Positions 28,340 to 40,075 of a DNA stretch of 64,000 nucleotides are shown here, piece by piece (within the stretch, counting starts at the first letter, position 1; each line of letters opens with the position of its first letter). The notes under the pieces were generated by a model, which was given only the letters and a program-made list of their open reading frames with translations, ran no database searches and was not told the DNA's origin. The position numbers and the translations under genes were made by a program. The DNA lies in contig NZ_QTSZ01000017.1 in the NCBI RefSeq assembly GCF_003730295.1, positions 124,001 through 188,000 of the forward strand, given 5' to 3'. The DNA comes from Ornithinibacillus gellani. GTDB taxonomy: Bacteria; Bacillota; Bacilli; Bacillales; Amphibacillaceae.

Positions 28340-29282
28340 GACCATCCCCCATGACTATTCCTGTCTCAATCCGTTTTTCAGAGCCAAGCAAGTATTCCTT
28401 CACGGTCATTCGTTTACTTCCCGCCGGTTGAATATCTGTTATTCTCAAAGCCTTTCCATTTCCACATACAGTTGTGAAAGAGTCCTCATCCTTTTCAACT
28501 ATGGTACCTGATTGGATGCCATCAAATAATTTGTCTACAGGCTCTGCCCACCATATTTTCATATTTTTATGTTGATAGGTCGTAAAAGCCACTGGCCAGG
28601 GATGCAACCCTCTAATTTGATTATAGATTTCATGATGGGCTCGATTCCAGTCAATTTTCTCCTGTTCACGACGAATATTGGATGCAAACGTCGCTTTCGT
28701 ATCATCCTGTTTTTGGGCAGTTATCTCCCCTGCAAATAATAATGGCAATGTATCAATAAGCAGTGTTGCTCCAACTGCAGATAGCTTATCATGCATGGTG
28801 CCAACATGATCATCCCACACGATTGGAATTGCTTGCTGTGCAAGTACATCACCTGCATCTAATTTTTCGGCCATGTACATAATGGAAATACCAGTCTCTT
28901 GTTTTCCTTCCATAATGGCATAATGAATCGGCGCACCACCCCTTAATTCCGGTAGCAATGAAGCATGTACATTGATACATCCATATGCAGGGATATCTAG
29001 TACGGCTTTCGGCAGTAATTGGCCATATGCGGCTGTTACAATTAAATCCGGCTTGCAGTCAACTATTGGTTGAAAGTCCGCACCCAGCTTTTCCGGTTGA
29101 AAAATCGGTATCTCATGCTTTAAAGCCTCTACTTTGACCGGTGGTGGTGTAATGATTTTCTTTCGACCTTTTGGACGGTCAGGTTGGGTGACCACCATCA
29201 CAATTTCATAATTGGATTGAATCAGCTTTTGTAATACAGGCACGGAGAAATCCGGTGTCCCCATAAATACAATTCGTTTCAT
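28332..29282 (-). CDS. fmt: Methionyl-tRNA formyltransferase
   Basis: Formylates initiator Met-tRNA. A 316-residue protein with the N-terminal formyltransferase domain ([43 protein letters not shown]) and the C-terminal OB-like domain from about 207. The start at 29282 has AGGA at suitable spacing. In B. subtilis the deformylase gene def lies between priA and fmt; here fmt begins 36 nt after the priA stop, so no def is possible at this locus. Confidence 0.97.
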   Translation of the reverse strand: MKRIVFMGTPDFSVPVLQKLIQSNYEIVMVVTQPDRPKGRKKIITPPPVKVEALKHEIPIFQPEKLGADFQPIVDCKPDLIVTAAYGQLLPKAVLDIPAYGCINVHASLLPELRGGAPIHYAIMEGKQETGISIMYMAEKLDAGDVLAQQAIPIVWDDHVGTMHDKLSAVGATLLIDTLPLLFAGEITAQKQDDTKATFASNIRREQEKIDWNRAHHEIYNQIRGLHPWPVAFTTYQHKNMKIWWAEPVDKLFDGIQSGTIVEKDEDSFTTVCGNGKALRITDIQPAGSKRMTVKEYLLGSEKRIETGIVMGDGHA

Positions 29283-29318
29283 GTTCATTCCTACTTTCCT
29301 TGAAGACAACATATTGTC

Positions 29319-31727
29319 TTACATTAATTGATACGGCTGCATATCTACAGTAACCAGTAAATCCTTGCTGCGTTGTTCACGCTCGATTTGTTCCAGTATC
29401 TTTCGAATGTTCGTTGCCAAATGTGGCTCTTTCTTATATTTGATCATACATTGATAACGATATCTATTTTTTATTCTAGCAATTGGAGAAGGGGTTGGTC
29501 CAAGGACAACCGTATCTGATCCAATCACTTGGTGCAACAGCTGAACAATTCGCTGGGTCGCCTGTACCGCTTGCACATGCTCAGGATGGGATGCAGTAAT
29601 CAATACTAGAAATACATATGGCGGATATTGAAATGTTCTTCGCAAACGCATTTCGTACTGATAAAATGCTGTAAAATTATATGCAGCTGCCATTTCTATA
29701 CTATAATGCTCCGGGGTATACGTCTGGACAATTACTTCACCAGGGAGCTGATGCCTGCCAGCACGACCACTCACTTGGGTGAGTAACTGAAATGTTTTTT
29801 CCGATGAGCGAAAATCTGGTAAATGGAGCATGGAATCTGCAGTCAGGACACCAACCAATGTAACATTCTCAAAATCTAATCCTTTTGCTATCATCTGGGT
29901 ACCAAGTAAGATTTCTGCTTGTCGATTAGAAAATTGGTTGAGTAATTTTTCGTGCGCACCTTTTTTACGGGTCGTATCTACATCCATACGAATCACACGT
30001 GCATCGGGCATCAGCTGGGTCAAACTCTCCTCAACGCGCTGCGTACCTGTCCCAAAGTAACGAATGAGGTCACTATTACATTCGGGACAATTTAAAGGCA
30101 TCGGTTCTTCATATGCACAATAATGGCATTTCAACAGATTACTATTCTTATGATAAGTTAATGCGATATCACAATGTGGACATTCTTTTACATGTCCGCA
30201 ATCCCTGCACATCACAAAGGTTGAATAACCGCGCCGATTTAATAGTAGGACAACCTGTTCCCCTCTTGCTATTGTTTGCTCCATCTTATCCATTAGTGCT
30301 CTTGAAAACATGGAGCGATTTCCTTCATGAAGTTCCTTACGCATGTCCACAATTTCAACGTCTGGCATAGCTTGTTGATTGGTTCGTTGGTCCAAGGTTG
30401 CCAGCTTGTACACGCCTTTATTCGCTCTTGCATAGGATTCAAGCGTTGGCGTTGCACTGCCAAGAACAACAGGGCATTGATGGCTTCTACCACGGTGAAT
30501 AGCAACATCTCTCGCATGATAGCGTGGCTGATCCTCCTGTTTATAAGAAGTCTCGTGCTCCTCATCAATGATAATGATTCCAAGATTTTCGAATGGGGCA
30601 AAGACAGCAGATCGCGCACCGACAACAACCTGGACTTCCTTGCGCAGTACTTTTCGCCATTCGTCATATTTTTCCCCACTGGATAATGCACTATGCAATA
30701 CCGCAACCCTTGAACCGAATCTTCCTTTAAATCGGCGCACCATTTGTGGGGTTAATGAAATTTCTGGAACGAGCACAATCGCTTCCTGCCCTTTATCCAG
30801 TACATCTTGAATGGCTTGTAAATAAATCTCCGTCTTTCCACTTCCTGTAATACCATGTACCAAGAAAACATCATGCATATGATCCTGAATCGATTGCTTA
30901 ATTGGTAGTATGGCTTGCTGCTGTTGTTCTGTCAGCTTTAATGGTTCGGTTCTAGCAAAGGATTCTTCATCATATGGATTCCGATATATTTCTACTTGGA
31001 ATTCCTGTAACATGCCTTTATCCAGTAAAGCTTTCAATGTAGCACGATTTGTTTCCAATGATTTTAGCAGCTTGGTTTGCTGTATTTCGGTAGGATATTC
31101 AATAAAATATGCAAGAATTTGCTTCTGTTTTACCGCTATTTTTGGTAAATCCATATATGCTTCCTCTAATAAATGTACCTCTCTAGCCGGCTTAATCATC
31201 GTTACTTTTTTCTTTGTTGCTTTAGAGCGAACGATATAATCGACAGTCACATTGCCAGCTTCTATTTCTTTTTGCAGCATAGATAATCGGATTGGAGCAT
31301 GTTCAAATTCTTCATACGAAATCACGTCCCGCCCAGCAAAGAGCAACTCCAATGCTTCTGCGAGTATAGCCCCTTCCGTACGAACCAGTTCTTTTTTATA
31401 TTTTGCTTTTAACACTTGAGGCAGCATCGCTTGATAGGCAGTAATATAGATACTTAATGTTTCATCTGCCAACCATTGACCAAGCTCGAGCAACTCCTCC
31501 GTCAGTACTGGCGTAAGATCAAGGACATCCTCTATTTCTTTTAAACGTTTAAACTCCGAACGATCGCCTATCTCCAGCACAAAGCCCATAATTTTACGAG
31601 GGCCAAATGGAACAATGACACGCATCCCTGGCTGTAACATGTCTAACAAACGTTCAGGTACAAGATAGTCAAACGTCTGATTCACTTGTTTATGTGGAAC
31701 ATCAACGATTACTTGGGCTATTTTCAC
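29319..31727 (-). CDS. priA: Primosomal protein N' (replication restart helicase PriA)
   Basis: PriA reloads the replisome at collapsed forks. An 802-residue protein with N-terminal DNA-binding domains (1-250), helicase motifs GITGSGKTEIY (Walker A) and DEEHE, a zinc region of eight cysteines (CRDCGHVKECPHC, CHYC, CPEC) and GRAGRH in the second RecA domain. The start is ambiguous: ATG at 31736 abuts AAAGG, while GTG at 31727 ([11 protein letters not shown]) is about 9 nt from it and matches the B. subtilis N-terminus. It overlaps coaBC by 26 nt. Confidence 0.96.
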   Translation of the reverse strand: MKIAQVIVDVPHKQVNQTFDYLVPERLLDMLQPGMRVIVPFGPRKIMGFVLEIGDRSEFKRLKEIEDVLDLTPVLTEELLELGQWLADETLSIYITAYQAMLPQVLKAKYKKELVRTEGAILAEALELLFAGRDVISYEEFEHAPIRLSMLQKEIEAGNVTVDYIVRSKATKKKVTMIKPAREVHLLEEAYMDLPKIAVKQKQILAYFIEYPTEIQQTKLLKSLETNRATLKALLDKGMLQEFQVEIYRNPYDEESFARTEPLKLTEQQQQAILPIKQSIQDHMHDVFLVHGITGSGKTEIYLQAIQDVLDKGQEAIVLVPEISLTPQMVRRFKGRFGSRVAVLHSALSSGEKYDEWRKVLRKEVQVVVGARSAVFAPFENLGIIIIDEEHETSYKQEDQPRYHARDVAIHRGRSHQCPVVLGSATPTLESYARANKGVYKLATLDQRTNQQAMPDVEIVDMRKELHEGNRSMFSRALMDKMEQTIARGEQVVLLLNRRGYSTFVMCRDCGHVKECPHCDIALTYHKNSNLLKCHYCAYEEPMPLNCPECNSDLIRYFGTGTQRVEESLTQLMPDARVIRMDVDTTRKKGAHEKLLNQFSNRQAEILLGTQMIAKGLDFENVTLVGVLTADSMLHLPDFRSSEKTFQLLTQVSGRAGRHQLPGEVIVQTYTPEHYSIEMAAAYNFTAFYQYEMRLRRTFQYPPYVFLVLITASHPEHVQAVQATQRIVQLLHQVIGSDTVVLGPTPSPIARIKNRYRYQCMIKYKKEPHLATNIRKILEQIEREQRSKDLLVTVDMQPYQLM

Positions 31728-32931
31728 GGTTTTCATCCTTTATATCACGATCAATGAGTCGTAGAATTCGTTCTGCCACTTCTCGTTTGGATGCAAGTCC
31801 AATCTCATCTTGATGCCATTTTTTATTTAAATAGGTGGCAATATTCGTATCCCCTTCAAAACCTGCACCTTCAGTACCTACATTATTAATAACAATTGCA
31901 TCCAGCCGCTTCTTTTTTAGTTTTTCCTTCCCATATTCCAACGGCTTGTCTGTTTCTGCAGCAAATCCAACCAAGTATTGGCTCGTTTTCCGTTCCCCCA
32001 GCGCTGCAAGAATATCAGTCGTTCTTTCCATTTCTATAGAGAGGTTCCCGGGCTGTTTTTTCATTTTTTGATGATGCACATGTTTCGGACGATAATCCGC
32101 AACAGCAGCAGATTTAATGACGATATCTTTGTCCTGGAAATTAGCCACTGCAGCCTCATACATATCTGCTGCTGATATGACGTTTATACGCCTAATATTT
32201 GGATGTGATGTTTCCAAATGAACAGGTCCAGCAACCAAGGTGACATCAGCGCCATATCTTGCCGCTGCTTCTGCCAAAGCAAAGCCCATTTTCCCAGAGG
32301 ATCGATTGGTGAAAAACCGAACTGGATCGATTATTTCTCTCGTCGGGCCAGCGGTAATTAATACTTGTTTACCAGCCAATAACTGGTCTGTACCTATATG
32401 TTCATTTATCGTTGCAATAATGGTTTCTGGTTCTTCCAATCTTCCTTTTCCAATCCAGCCACAGGCTAAATATCCTGATCCCGGCTCAATAAAATGATAA
32501 CCCCATTGTTCTAGTTTTTTCATATTATTCATAACTCCGGGATGACTATACATGTTCACATTCATCGCGGGTGCCACATAGACAGGTGCTGTGGTAGCAA
32601 GTAAAAGCGTTGATAACATATCGTCCGCAATACCGCTCGCAATCTTACCAATCATATTTGCTGTAGCAGGGGCTAAAATAACGATATCAGCCCAATCAGC
32701 AGTATCAATATGAGAAATATATTTAGGATCCTTTTCCTCAAAGGTATCTGTATAAACATGATTCCGAGATAATGCTTGAAAGGTGAGTGGCGACACAAAT
32801 CGAGTTGCATTTTCCGTCATAACAACCCGGACGTCAGCCCCTTGTTGGACAAGCTTACTCGTAAGTGCACAAGCCTTGTATGCGGCAATTCCACCTGTTA
32901 CACCAAGTAACACTTTTTTATTTTTCATCAT
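31702..32931 (-). CDS. coaBC: Bifunctional CoaBC: PPC synthetase / decarboxylase
   Basis: Makes 4'-phosphopantetheine from phosphopantothenate and cysteine for coenzyme A. A 409-residue protein. The N-terminal flavoprotein decarboxylase (CoaC, 1-190) has [11 protein letters not shown] with the active His, APAMNVNMY and [13 protein letters not shown] with the essential Cys. The C-terminal CoaB (190-400) has [23 protein letters not shown] and [15 protein letters not shown] precedes the ATG by 10 nt. It has a separate promoter because a terminator follows rpoZ. Confidence 0.96.
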   Translation of the reverse strand: MMKNKKVLLGVTGGIAAYKACALTSKLVQQGADVRVVMTENATRFVSPLTFQALSRNHVYTDTFEEKDPKYISHIDTADWADIVILAPATANMIGKIASGIADDMLSTLLLATTAPVYVAPAMNVNMYSHPGVMNNMKKLEQWGYHFIEPGSGYLACGWIGKGRLEEPETIIATINEHIGTDQLLAGKQVLITAGPTREIIDPVRFFTNRSSGKMGFALAEAAARYGADVTLVAGPVHLETSHPNIRRINVISAADMYEAAVANFQDKDIVIKSAAVADYRPKHVHHQKMKKQPGNLSIEMERTTDILAALGERKTSQYLVGFAAETDKPLEYGKEKLKKKRLDAIVINNVGTEGAGFEGDTNIATYLNKKWHQDEIGLASKREVAERILRLIDRDIKDENRENSPSNR

Positions 32932-32967
32932 TTGTTATGTCTCTCCTTCATGGAGCATTGGCTCTAC

Positions 32968-32982
32968 GTTTATTTATACCAT
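32968..32982 (-). promoter_or_regulatory. Extended -10 promoter of coaBC
   Basis: On the minus strand TGGTATAAA (TGn-TATAAA) lies about 42 nt before the coaBC start, with TGCTTA at 17-nt spacing. It follows the rpoZ terminator, so coaBC-priA-fmt can be transcribed separately. Confidence 0.45.
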
Positions 32983-33030
32983 ATTCCACTAAGAATAAGC
33001 ATGATGTACACGAGTCATTTATCCGCATGA

Positions 33031-33067
33031 AAGAAAAGCCCTCGCTGTGATTAAACTGCGAGGACTT
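33031..33067 (-). terminator. Terminator of the gmk-rpoZ transcript
   Basis: On the minus strand AGTCCTCGC pairs with GCGAGGGCT (one mismatch), then TTTTCTTTC; it begins 6 nt after the rpoZ stop. Confidence 0.8.
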
Positions 33068-33072
33068 ATCAA

Positions 33073-34180
<1,108 letters not shown>

Positions 34181-34278
34181 ATAGATTCTCCTTTCAACAG
34201 CAAACCATACTGCTTGTTTCCATTTCCATTCCATATCATACTGCAAATGGAAAGAAATGAATAGCTGATTGCTTAAAA

Positions 34279-35160
34279 CTATTCAATATTTTGTATCTGT
34301 TCTTTCACTTTTTCCAAATCACTTTTAAGCTGTACAGTCAGCTTTCCAATGGACTTATCCGATGATTTAGAACCGATTGTATTTGCTTCCCGATGCATTT
34401 CCTGCAAAATGAAATCAAGGGTTCTTCCAATCGCTTCCCCACGGGCCAATGTTTCACTAAAGTGATCCAAATGGCTCTTCAGGCGCGTAATTTCTTCCGT
34501 TATATCTCCTTTTTCAGCAAGGATGGCAATCTCCTGTTGTAGACGTCCTTCATCCAAATTCGATTGACCTGCGATATAATCTTCAATTCGAGCATGAATT
34601 CGCGCACGATATTCTTCGATAACCCGTGTGCGAAGTTCTTCTATTAATAATACCATATCCTTGATATTTTTCATTCGTTTTTCAATATCCGCTTGTAAAA
34701 ATGTCCCTTCTTCTTTACGCATCACATACGCACGTTCGCAGGCATTTCTTACTGCAGCTAATAATCCCTCACCAAGCTGATTGGTATGTAAGTCCTCTTC
34801 CTGTATCATCATTAAATCTGGATGAGAAGCAATGCTCGCTATAGGAACGTCACCTGATAGCGTATAACGCTTTTTCATTTCAGACATATGCGACATATAT
34901 TGGTCCATCAGTTCCCAGTCCACTTCCAGACTTCGTTTTGTCAATCCACTGCCTTTCAAGTCTATAAAAACTTCTATTCTTCCACGACCAAAGCTAGCGG
35001 CCGCAATTTTTTTCATTTCGTCTTCCAAATAGATTATCGAACGTGGTATCTTCGGGCTAAAGTCAAAAAAACGGTGATTGACTGTACGAACCTCTACCGT
35101 TGCTTGTATGTCCGAACAACGAAATACGTCTCTACCATATCCAGTCATGCTTAACACCAT
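34279..35160 (-). CDS. yloC: YicC/YloC family protein (putative endoribonuclease)
   Basis: A 293-residue protein with [12 protein letters not shown] at the N-terminus, [14 protein letters not shown], and the C-terminal DUF1732 region [18 protein letters not shown]. coli YicC is an endoribonuclease active on small RNAs; for the Firmicute protein this is inference. The start at 35160 has AGGTG 8 nt upstream. An upstream ATG at 35193 would add 11 residues without RBS support. Confidence 0.93.
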   Translation of the reverse strand: MVLSMTGYGRDVFRCSDIQATVEVRTVNHRFFDFSPKIPRSIIYLEDEMKKIAAASFGRGRIEVFIDLKGSGLTKRSLEVDWELMDQYMSHMSEMKKRYTLSGDVPIASIASHPDLMMIQEEDLHTNQLGEGLLAAVRNACERAYVMRKEEGTFLQADIEKRMKNIKDMVLLIEELRTRVIEEYRARIHARIEDYIAGQSNLDEGRLQQEIAILAEKGDITEEITRLKSHLDHFSETLARGEAIGRTLDFILQEMHREANTIGSKSSDKSIGKLTVQLKSDLEKVKEQIQNIE

Positions 35161-35394
35161 GCACATCACACCTATCCTCATACTAATAAACATTATAACA
35201 AATCATTATTCTATGTGCCCCTATTAATTGCTAATTAAACCCGTGTAGAAATAAAGTAAATATGTGAACCACCTTCCAAACAGCGGTTATTAAAAAACAC
35301 CAGCGACCAGAATTGTAAAATCGACTTGTATTTTAAAAGCTGAGAGGATTTTATATCCATTCATTATTCCCTTAAATAATGATGTTTCCAATCA

Positions 35395-35427
35395 AAGAAA
35401 AGCAGCTTCTCGAAAGAAACTGCTTAA
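35395..35427 (-). terminator. Terminator of the Ca2+ ATPase gene
   Basis: On the minus strand AAGCAGTTTCT pairs with AGAAGCTGCTT around TTCG, followed by TTCTTT. The remaining 35161-35394 is non-coding with no recognised signal. Confidence 0.8.
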
Positions 35428-35447
35428 TGGTGCAACACGCTATTTCG

Positions 35448-38114
35448 TTATGATTTATTTTTACTGACTCCGAATAATACAGTTGGTAATCCACTTAATC
35501 CGATAACGAGCAGCCAATCATGTAATCCAAGTGCGGTTGTATGGAATATAGGCTGCATTGGCGGCCAGTAAATAACTACGAGTAGAAGCAGTAAAGATGA
35601 CAATACCGCAAAAACGAGATAGAGATTCCCGAATGGATTCCGCTCAAATATAGAATGCTCGCTACGGCAATCAAACACATGAATTAACTGTGCCATGACA
35701 AGGATGGTGAAAGCCATTGTCCTTCCGTAAACGAGATGATCCGGATCATTATTATACGTGACCATAAAGCCGATTAAAGTAACAATTCCTATTAATATAC
35801 CTCTACTAATAATCTTTTTACCTAATCCCCTCGCAAAAATACCTTCTTTCGGACTTCTTGGGGCTCGTTTCATCACATCACTTTCAGGCTTATCCAGTCC
35901 AAGCGCCATCGCAGGCAGCCCATCGGTAACTAAATTCACCCAGAGAATTTGTACAGGTACGAGTGGCAATGGCATGGCAAGCAACATTGCAAATAACATC
36001 ACCAATATTTCACCTACATTCGAAGCGAGAATATAACGAATGAATTTTCGAATGTTTTCATAAATATTCCGTCCTTCATTAATCGCGTGTTTAATAGTTG
36101 CGAAATTATCATCCATTAAAATCAATGAGGAAGCTTCCTTCGTTACATCCGTACCGCTTCTTCCCATACTGATTCCAATATTACTCGCTTTAATTGCAGG
36201 TGCATCATTTACCCCATCCCCTGTCATAGCGACGATATGGCCTTTTTTCTGATAGGCTTCCACAATTTTTAGTTTATGTGCAGGGGTAACACGGGCAAAT
36301 ACATATACATCTTCAATCACATCAGACAGTTCATCTTTTGTCATCTCGTTCAATTGTTGTCCTTCTAGTACCAACCCTTCAGCAGGCAGCATATTCAATT
36401 GATCAGCAATTGCCCGAGCGGTCTTGACATGATCACCAGTAATCATGACTGTCTTAATGCCAGCCTCCTTACATTCCTGAATCGCCTGTTTGACCTCTTT
36501 TCGCGGTGGATCAATCATGCCGTATAGTCCCATAAAAGTCAGTTCTCTTTCCAGTAAGGCATCCTGAATCTGTTCCGGACCAGACAGCTGACGATAGCAA
36601 ATGGCAATCGTTCTCAGGGCTTGATCTCCCATATTTCCAATTGCTTCATCAATGCGTCGTCTGTCACGTTCCTTCATGATTTTACGACCACCATCATCCA
36701 CCAGGTAATTCGTCCGTGGCAGTAATACATCTGGAGCACCCTTCGTGATTAAAAAGTATTTACCCTGCTCATCCTGTACAACCATGCTCATCCGTTTTCG
36801 ATCCGAATCGAAAGGAATTTCTTTTAAAATGCGAAAGTTTTCTTCATGTCCGGCAGCAAGTCCCCATTTTCTTGCTGCAACAATTAAAGCCCCATCAGTT
36901 GGATCTCCGTCTACATAATACTTTCCTTTTTTTATAAACAATGAAGCATGATTACAAATGGACCCATATAACAGCATATTTTCTAAATAAGCTGCATGCT
37001 TACCTATCTTATATTTACCGTCAAAAAAATCACCTCGAATATCGTAACCGTCGCCAGTTACAGTAATATGCTTGTCATTAACAAATAACTGTTTTACGGT
37101 CATTTGATTTTCTGTCATTGTACCAGTTTTATCAGAACAAATAATCGAGGCACAACCTAATGTTTCCACTGCTGAAAGCTGCCGAACGATTGCTTTTTTA
37201 CGAATCATACGCTGCACACCGAGAGACAATGCCACGGTAACAATAGCAGGTAGACCTTCCGGAATTGCAGCCACTGCAAGTGAAATACCCGCTAAAAACA
37301 TTTCATACGTAGAATGTCCTTGGTAAATTCCAATTCCGACAACCAGTAATGTTAAAAATACAGCAACTGCAATTAATATTTTACCGAGTTCAGTCAGTTT
37401 TCTTTCCAACGGGGTAATAGCTTTTTTAGTATTGTCCATCAAAGATGCGATTTGTCCCATCACTGTTTGCATACCTGTTGCGACAACAATTCCAATTCCA
37501 TATCCTCTAGTAACCAATGTGCCCTTAAATGCCATATTCACTTGGTCCTGGGCATCTAAGCCATCCCGTACAATCGATTCAGTCGATTTTTGCACAGGCA
37601 ATGACTCACCGGTCAATGAAGATTCTTCCGTCTCCATTCCCATTGATTGTACGATACGACAATCAGCGGGTATACGATCACCACTTGACATTTTAACGAT
37701 ATCACCGACTACTACATCTCCAGAAGGAATCCTTTCCCATTTTTCCTCTCTAAATACATGTGCCACTGGGGCGGCTAGCTCTTTAAGTTTTTCCAATGAT
37801 TTTTCGGCTTTTTGCTCCTGAAAATAGCCAATACAGCCATTCAGAATAACAATAATCATAATGGCAATGGCATCGATGTATTCTCCAAGTAATCCAGCAA
37901 TCAATGTTGCAGCCAAAAGCACAAGCACCATAAAATCCTGAAACTGCTTTAAGAAAATGAGCCATCTCGGTGTTTGCTTCTGACCTGCAAGTATATTCTT
38001 ACCGAAACGTTTTTGCCGCTCTGTTACTTGCTTTGCATTTAATCCCCTTTTCGTTAGTACATGCAGTTTCTGTTCAACTTTTTCCTGATCCAGCTGATAC
38101 CATTTTTCCACCAT
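35448..38114 (-). CDS. yloB: Type IIA calcium-transporting P-type ATPase (YloB-like)
   Basis: An 888-residue SERCA-like ion pump. Motifs include GDRIPADCR, SLTGESLPV (actuator), AIPEGLPAIVTVALSLG (M4 ion-binding segment), CSDKTGTMTEN (phosphorylated Asp), MITGDHVKTA and AMTGDGVNDAPAIK. About ten transmembrane segments are present. The PEGLP segment and overall layout point to Ca2+. In B. subtilis the orthologue helps spore germination and Ca2+ handling. It is divergent from rqcH. Confidence 0.93.
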   Translation of the reverse strand: MVEKWYQLDQEKVEQKLHVLTKRGLNAKQVTERQKRFGKNILAGQKQTPRWLIFLKQFQDFMVLVLLAATLIAGLLGEYIDAIAIMIIVILNGCIGYFQEQKAEKSLEKLKELAAPVAHVFREEKWERIPSGDVVVGDIVKMSSGDRIPADCRIVQSMGMETEESSLTGESLPVQKSTESIVRDGLDAQDQVNMAFKGTLVTRGYGIGIVVATGMQTVMGQIASLMDNTKKAITPLERKLTELGKILIAVAVFLTLLVVGIGIYQGHSTYEMFLAGISLAVAAIPEGLPAIVTVALSLGVQRMIRKKAIVRQLSAVETLGCASIICSDKTGTMTENQMTVKQLFVNDKHITVTGDGYDIRGDFFDGKYKIGKHAAYLENMLLYGSICNHASLFIKKGKYYVDGDPTDGALIVAARKWGLAAGHEENFRILKEIPFDSDRKRMSMVVQDEQGKYFLITKGAPDVLLPRTNYLVDDGGRKIMKERDRRRIDEAIGNMGDQALRTIAICYRQLSGPEQIQDALLERELTFMGLYGMIDPPRKEVKQAIQECKEAGIKTVMITGDHVKTARAIADQLNMLPAEGLVLEGQQLNEMTKDELSDVIEDVYVFARVTPAHKLKIVEAYQKKGHIVAMTGDGVNDAPAIKASNIGISMGRSGTDVTKEASSLILMDDNFATIKHAINEGRNIYENIRKFIRYILASNVGEILVMLFAMLLAMPLPLVPVQILWVNLVTDGLPAMALGLDKPESDVMKRAPRSPKEGIFARGLGKKIISRGILIGIVTLIGFMVTYNNDPDHLVYGRTMAFTILVMAQLIHVFDCRSEHSIFERNPFGNLYLVFAVLSSLLLLLVVIYWPPMQPIFHTTALGLHDWLLVIGLSGLPTVLFGVSKNKS

Positions 38115-38238
38115 TCATTCCCCCAGTTCGCATAAAAGCGGATGCCAAATTCGGCCGCATATGATCATTTATGTTCACCAACAACATGTAATTACGCTGT
38201 ACGCTCATTTGATATCTATGCAGACTTGTCCTTAAAAA

Positions 38239-38247
38239 TGCTATAAT
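38239..38247 (+). promoter_or_regulatory. Extended -10 promoter of rqcH
   Basis: TGCTATAAT (consensus extended -10) lies 19 nt before the rqcH start codon. The -35 (TGCAGA at 17 nt) is poor. Confidence 0.6.
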
Positions 38248-38266
38248 TACAAATGAGGTGAACGAC

Positions 38267-39970
38267 ATGCCATTTGATGGAATTGTAGTAAAAGCAACAG
38301 TAGAGGAATTGCAGGAGACCCTCCTACAAGGAAAAATAACAAAAATACACCAGCCTACCGACACTGAGCTGATTTTGACCATACGCAGCAATCGAAAAAA
38401 TCATCCATTACTCTTATCTGTTCATTCCACCTATGCACGGATGCATCTAACAGATGATCAATTTGACAATCCACCAGAACCAACGATGTTTTGTATGGTT
38501 TTAAGAAAGCATCTCTCTGGAGCCATTTTGGATAGCATAGAACAGCTTGGTATGGAAAGAATAATTGAATTCTCCTTTCAAGCACGTAATGAAATTGGGG
38601 ACTGGACAGCAAGAAAGTTAATCGTAGAAATCATGGGAAGACATAGTAATATTATTCTGGTGAATGAAGAGAAAGAAGTTATTATCGACAGCATCAAGCA
38701 TATTTCTATGGCCCAAAACCGCCATCGTACCATTTTGCCTGGAGCAGATTATAAATTGCCGCCTAGTCAGCATAAATGGAATCCATTGGAACTGAATAGC
38801 GCTGATTTCATTAAGAAACTGGATTTTAATGCTGGGAAGTTGGATATGCAAATGGTTCAATTATTGGAAGGTGTATCATCAATCGCCGCCAGGGAAATCA
38901 TTGAACAGGCACAATTGGGCTCCCAGCAGGCATATGAACAAGCATATCAACATTTTCAAACACAATTACTGCAGCGCAGCTATCAACCAACTATTTATCG
39001 TAACAAAAAAGAAGACTTTCACGTTATTCCGATATCGACTATGCAAGGCGAACAAGAACAGCATGATTCCACCAATGCGATGCTGGATGCATTTTATTCT
39101 GGCAAAGCAGAAAGGGATCGTGTCAAACAGCAAGCTAGAGATTTATACCGGTTTATAAAAAATGAAACCGATAAAAACATTCGCAAAAAAAAGAAGCATC
39201 AACAAGCCATTAATAAGGCAAAAGACGCAGATCGCTACAGAAAATATGGAGAACTATTGACTGCTAATATGCATCTGGTGAAGCCTGGCGATACTTCCGT
39301 ACAAGTACTGGATTATTATGATCCTGAGCAGCGTGAGGTAACGATTAAGCTCGACCCACGTAAAACACCGAGCGAAAACGCACAAGCTTTTTTCAAATCG
39401 TATCGCAAACTAACCAATTCTAAGAAAATGCTGCAAAGAGAATTAAAGAAAGCAACGTTGGAAATTAACTACTTGGAGCAGCTGCTGCAACAATTAGATG
39501 TTGCGCGAACTTCTGATATCGAAGAAATTCGTGAAGAGTTACGCGAGGAAGGATATTTAAAAAAACAGGCGAAACGAAAACAAAAACGAAAGCCAGCACA
39601 ACCTGCGCCTGAAGTGTATACCGCATCTGATGGTACGACCATTTTAGTTGGGAAAAACAACAAACAAAATGAATATGTCACGACAAAGCTTGCCCATCGG
39701 GATGATGTATGGCTGCATACCAAGGATATCCCAGGATCACATGTCGTTATCCGTTCCAAAGAGCCAGCAGAGGAAACCTTATTAGAAGCTGCACAGCTTG
39801 CTGCCTACTTTAGCAAATCACAGCAATCATCATCTGTTCCCGTTGACTATACAACGATTCGGCATGTAAAAAAACCAAATGGTGCCAAACCAGGTTATGT
39901 AACCTATGATAATCAAAAAACAATCTTTGTTACACCAGACAAAGCTGTAATCGATAAACTTAAAAAATAA
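38267..39970 (+). CDS. rqcH: Ribosome quality control protein RqcH (NFACT family)
   Basis: RqcH binds obstructed 50S subunits and directs C-terminal alanine tailing. A 567-residue protein with the order NFACT-N (1-200, MPFDGIVVKATVEELQETLL, LRKHLSGAIL), helix-hairpin-helix (about 165-210), coiled coils (about 280-430) and a basic linker then NFACT-R (from about 445: TTILVGKNNKQNEYVT, DDVWLHTKDIPGSHVVIR). AGGTG lies 6 nt before the ATG. Formerly called a fibronectin-binding protein. Followed by strong terminators. Confidence 0.95.
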   Translation: MPFDGIVVKATVEELQETLLQGKITKIHQPTDTELILTIRSNRKNHPLLLSVHSTYARMHLTDDQFDNPPEPTMFCMVLRKHLSGAILDSIEQLGMERIIEFSFQARNEIGDWTARKLIVEIMGRHSNIILVNEEKEVIIDSIKHISMAQNRHRTILPGADYKLPPSQHKWNPLELNSADFIKKLDFNAGKLDMQMVQLLEGVSSIAAREIIEQAQLGSQQAYEQAYQHFQTQLLQRSYQPTIYRNKKEDFHVIPISTMQGEQEQHDSTNAMLDAFYSGKAERDRVKQQARDLYRFIKNETDKNIRKKKKHQQAINKAKDADRYRKYGELLTANMHLVKPGDTSVQVLDYYDPEQREVTIKLDPRKTPSENAQAFFKSYRKLTNSKKMLQRELKKATLEINYLEQLLQQLDVARTSDIEEIREELREEGYLKKQAKRKQKRKPAQPAPEVYTASDGTTILVGKNNKQNEYVTTKLAHRDDVWLHTKDIPGSHVVIRSKEPAEETLLEAAQLAAYFSKSQQSSSVPVDYTTIRHVKKPNGAKPGYVTYDNQKTIFVTPDKAVIDKLKK

Positions 39971-40044
39971 CAACCTATCGACATCGCAACATAGAGGTTG
40001 CTTTCTCGTTCAGAAGGTCTGGTACACCGCAAACACTAAATCTT

Positions 40045-40075
40045 GAGGGGTAGCACCGATGTACCCCTCTTTTTA
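40045..40075 (+). terminator. Terminator of rqcH
   Basis: GAGGGGTA (40045-40052) pairs exactly with TACCCCTC (40062-40069), then TTTTT. A weaker CAACCT/AGGTTG hairpin lies just after the stop at 39971-40000. The strong one abuts the convergent LysR gene. Confidence 0.9.
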
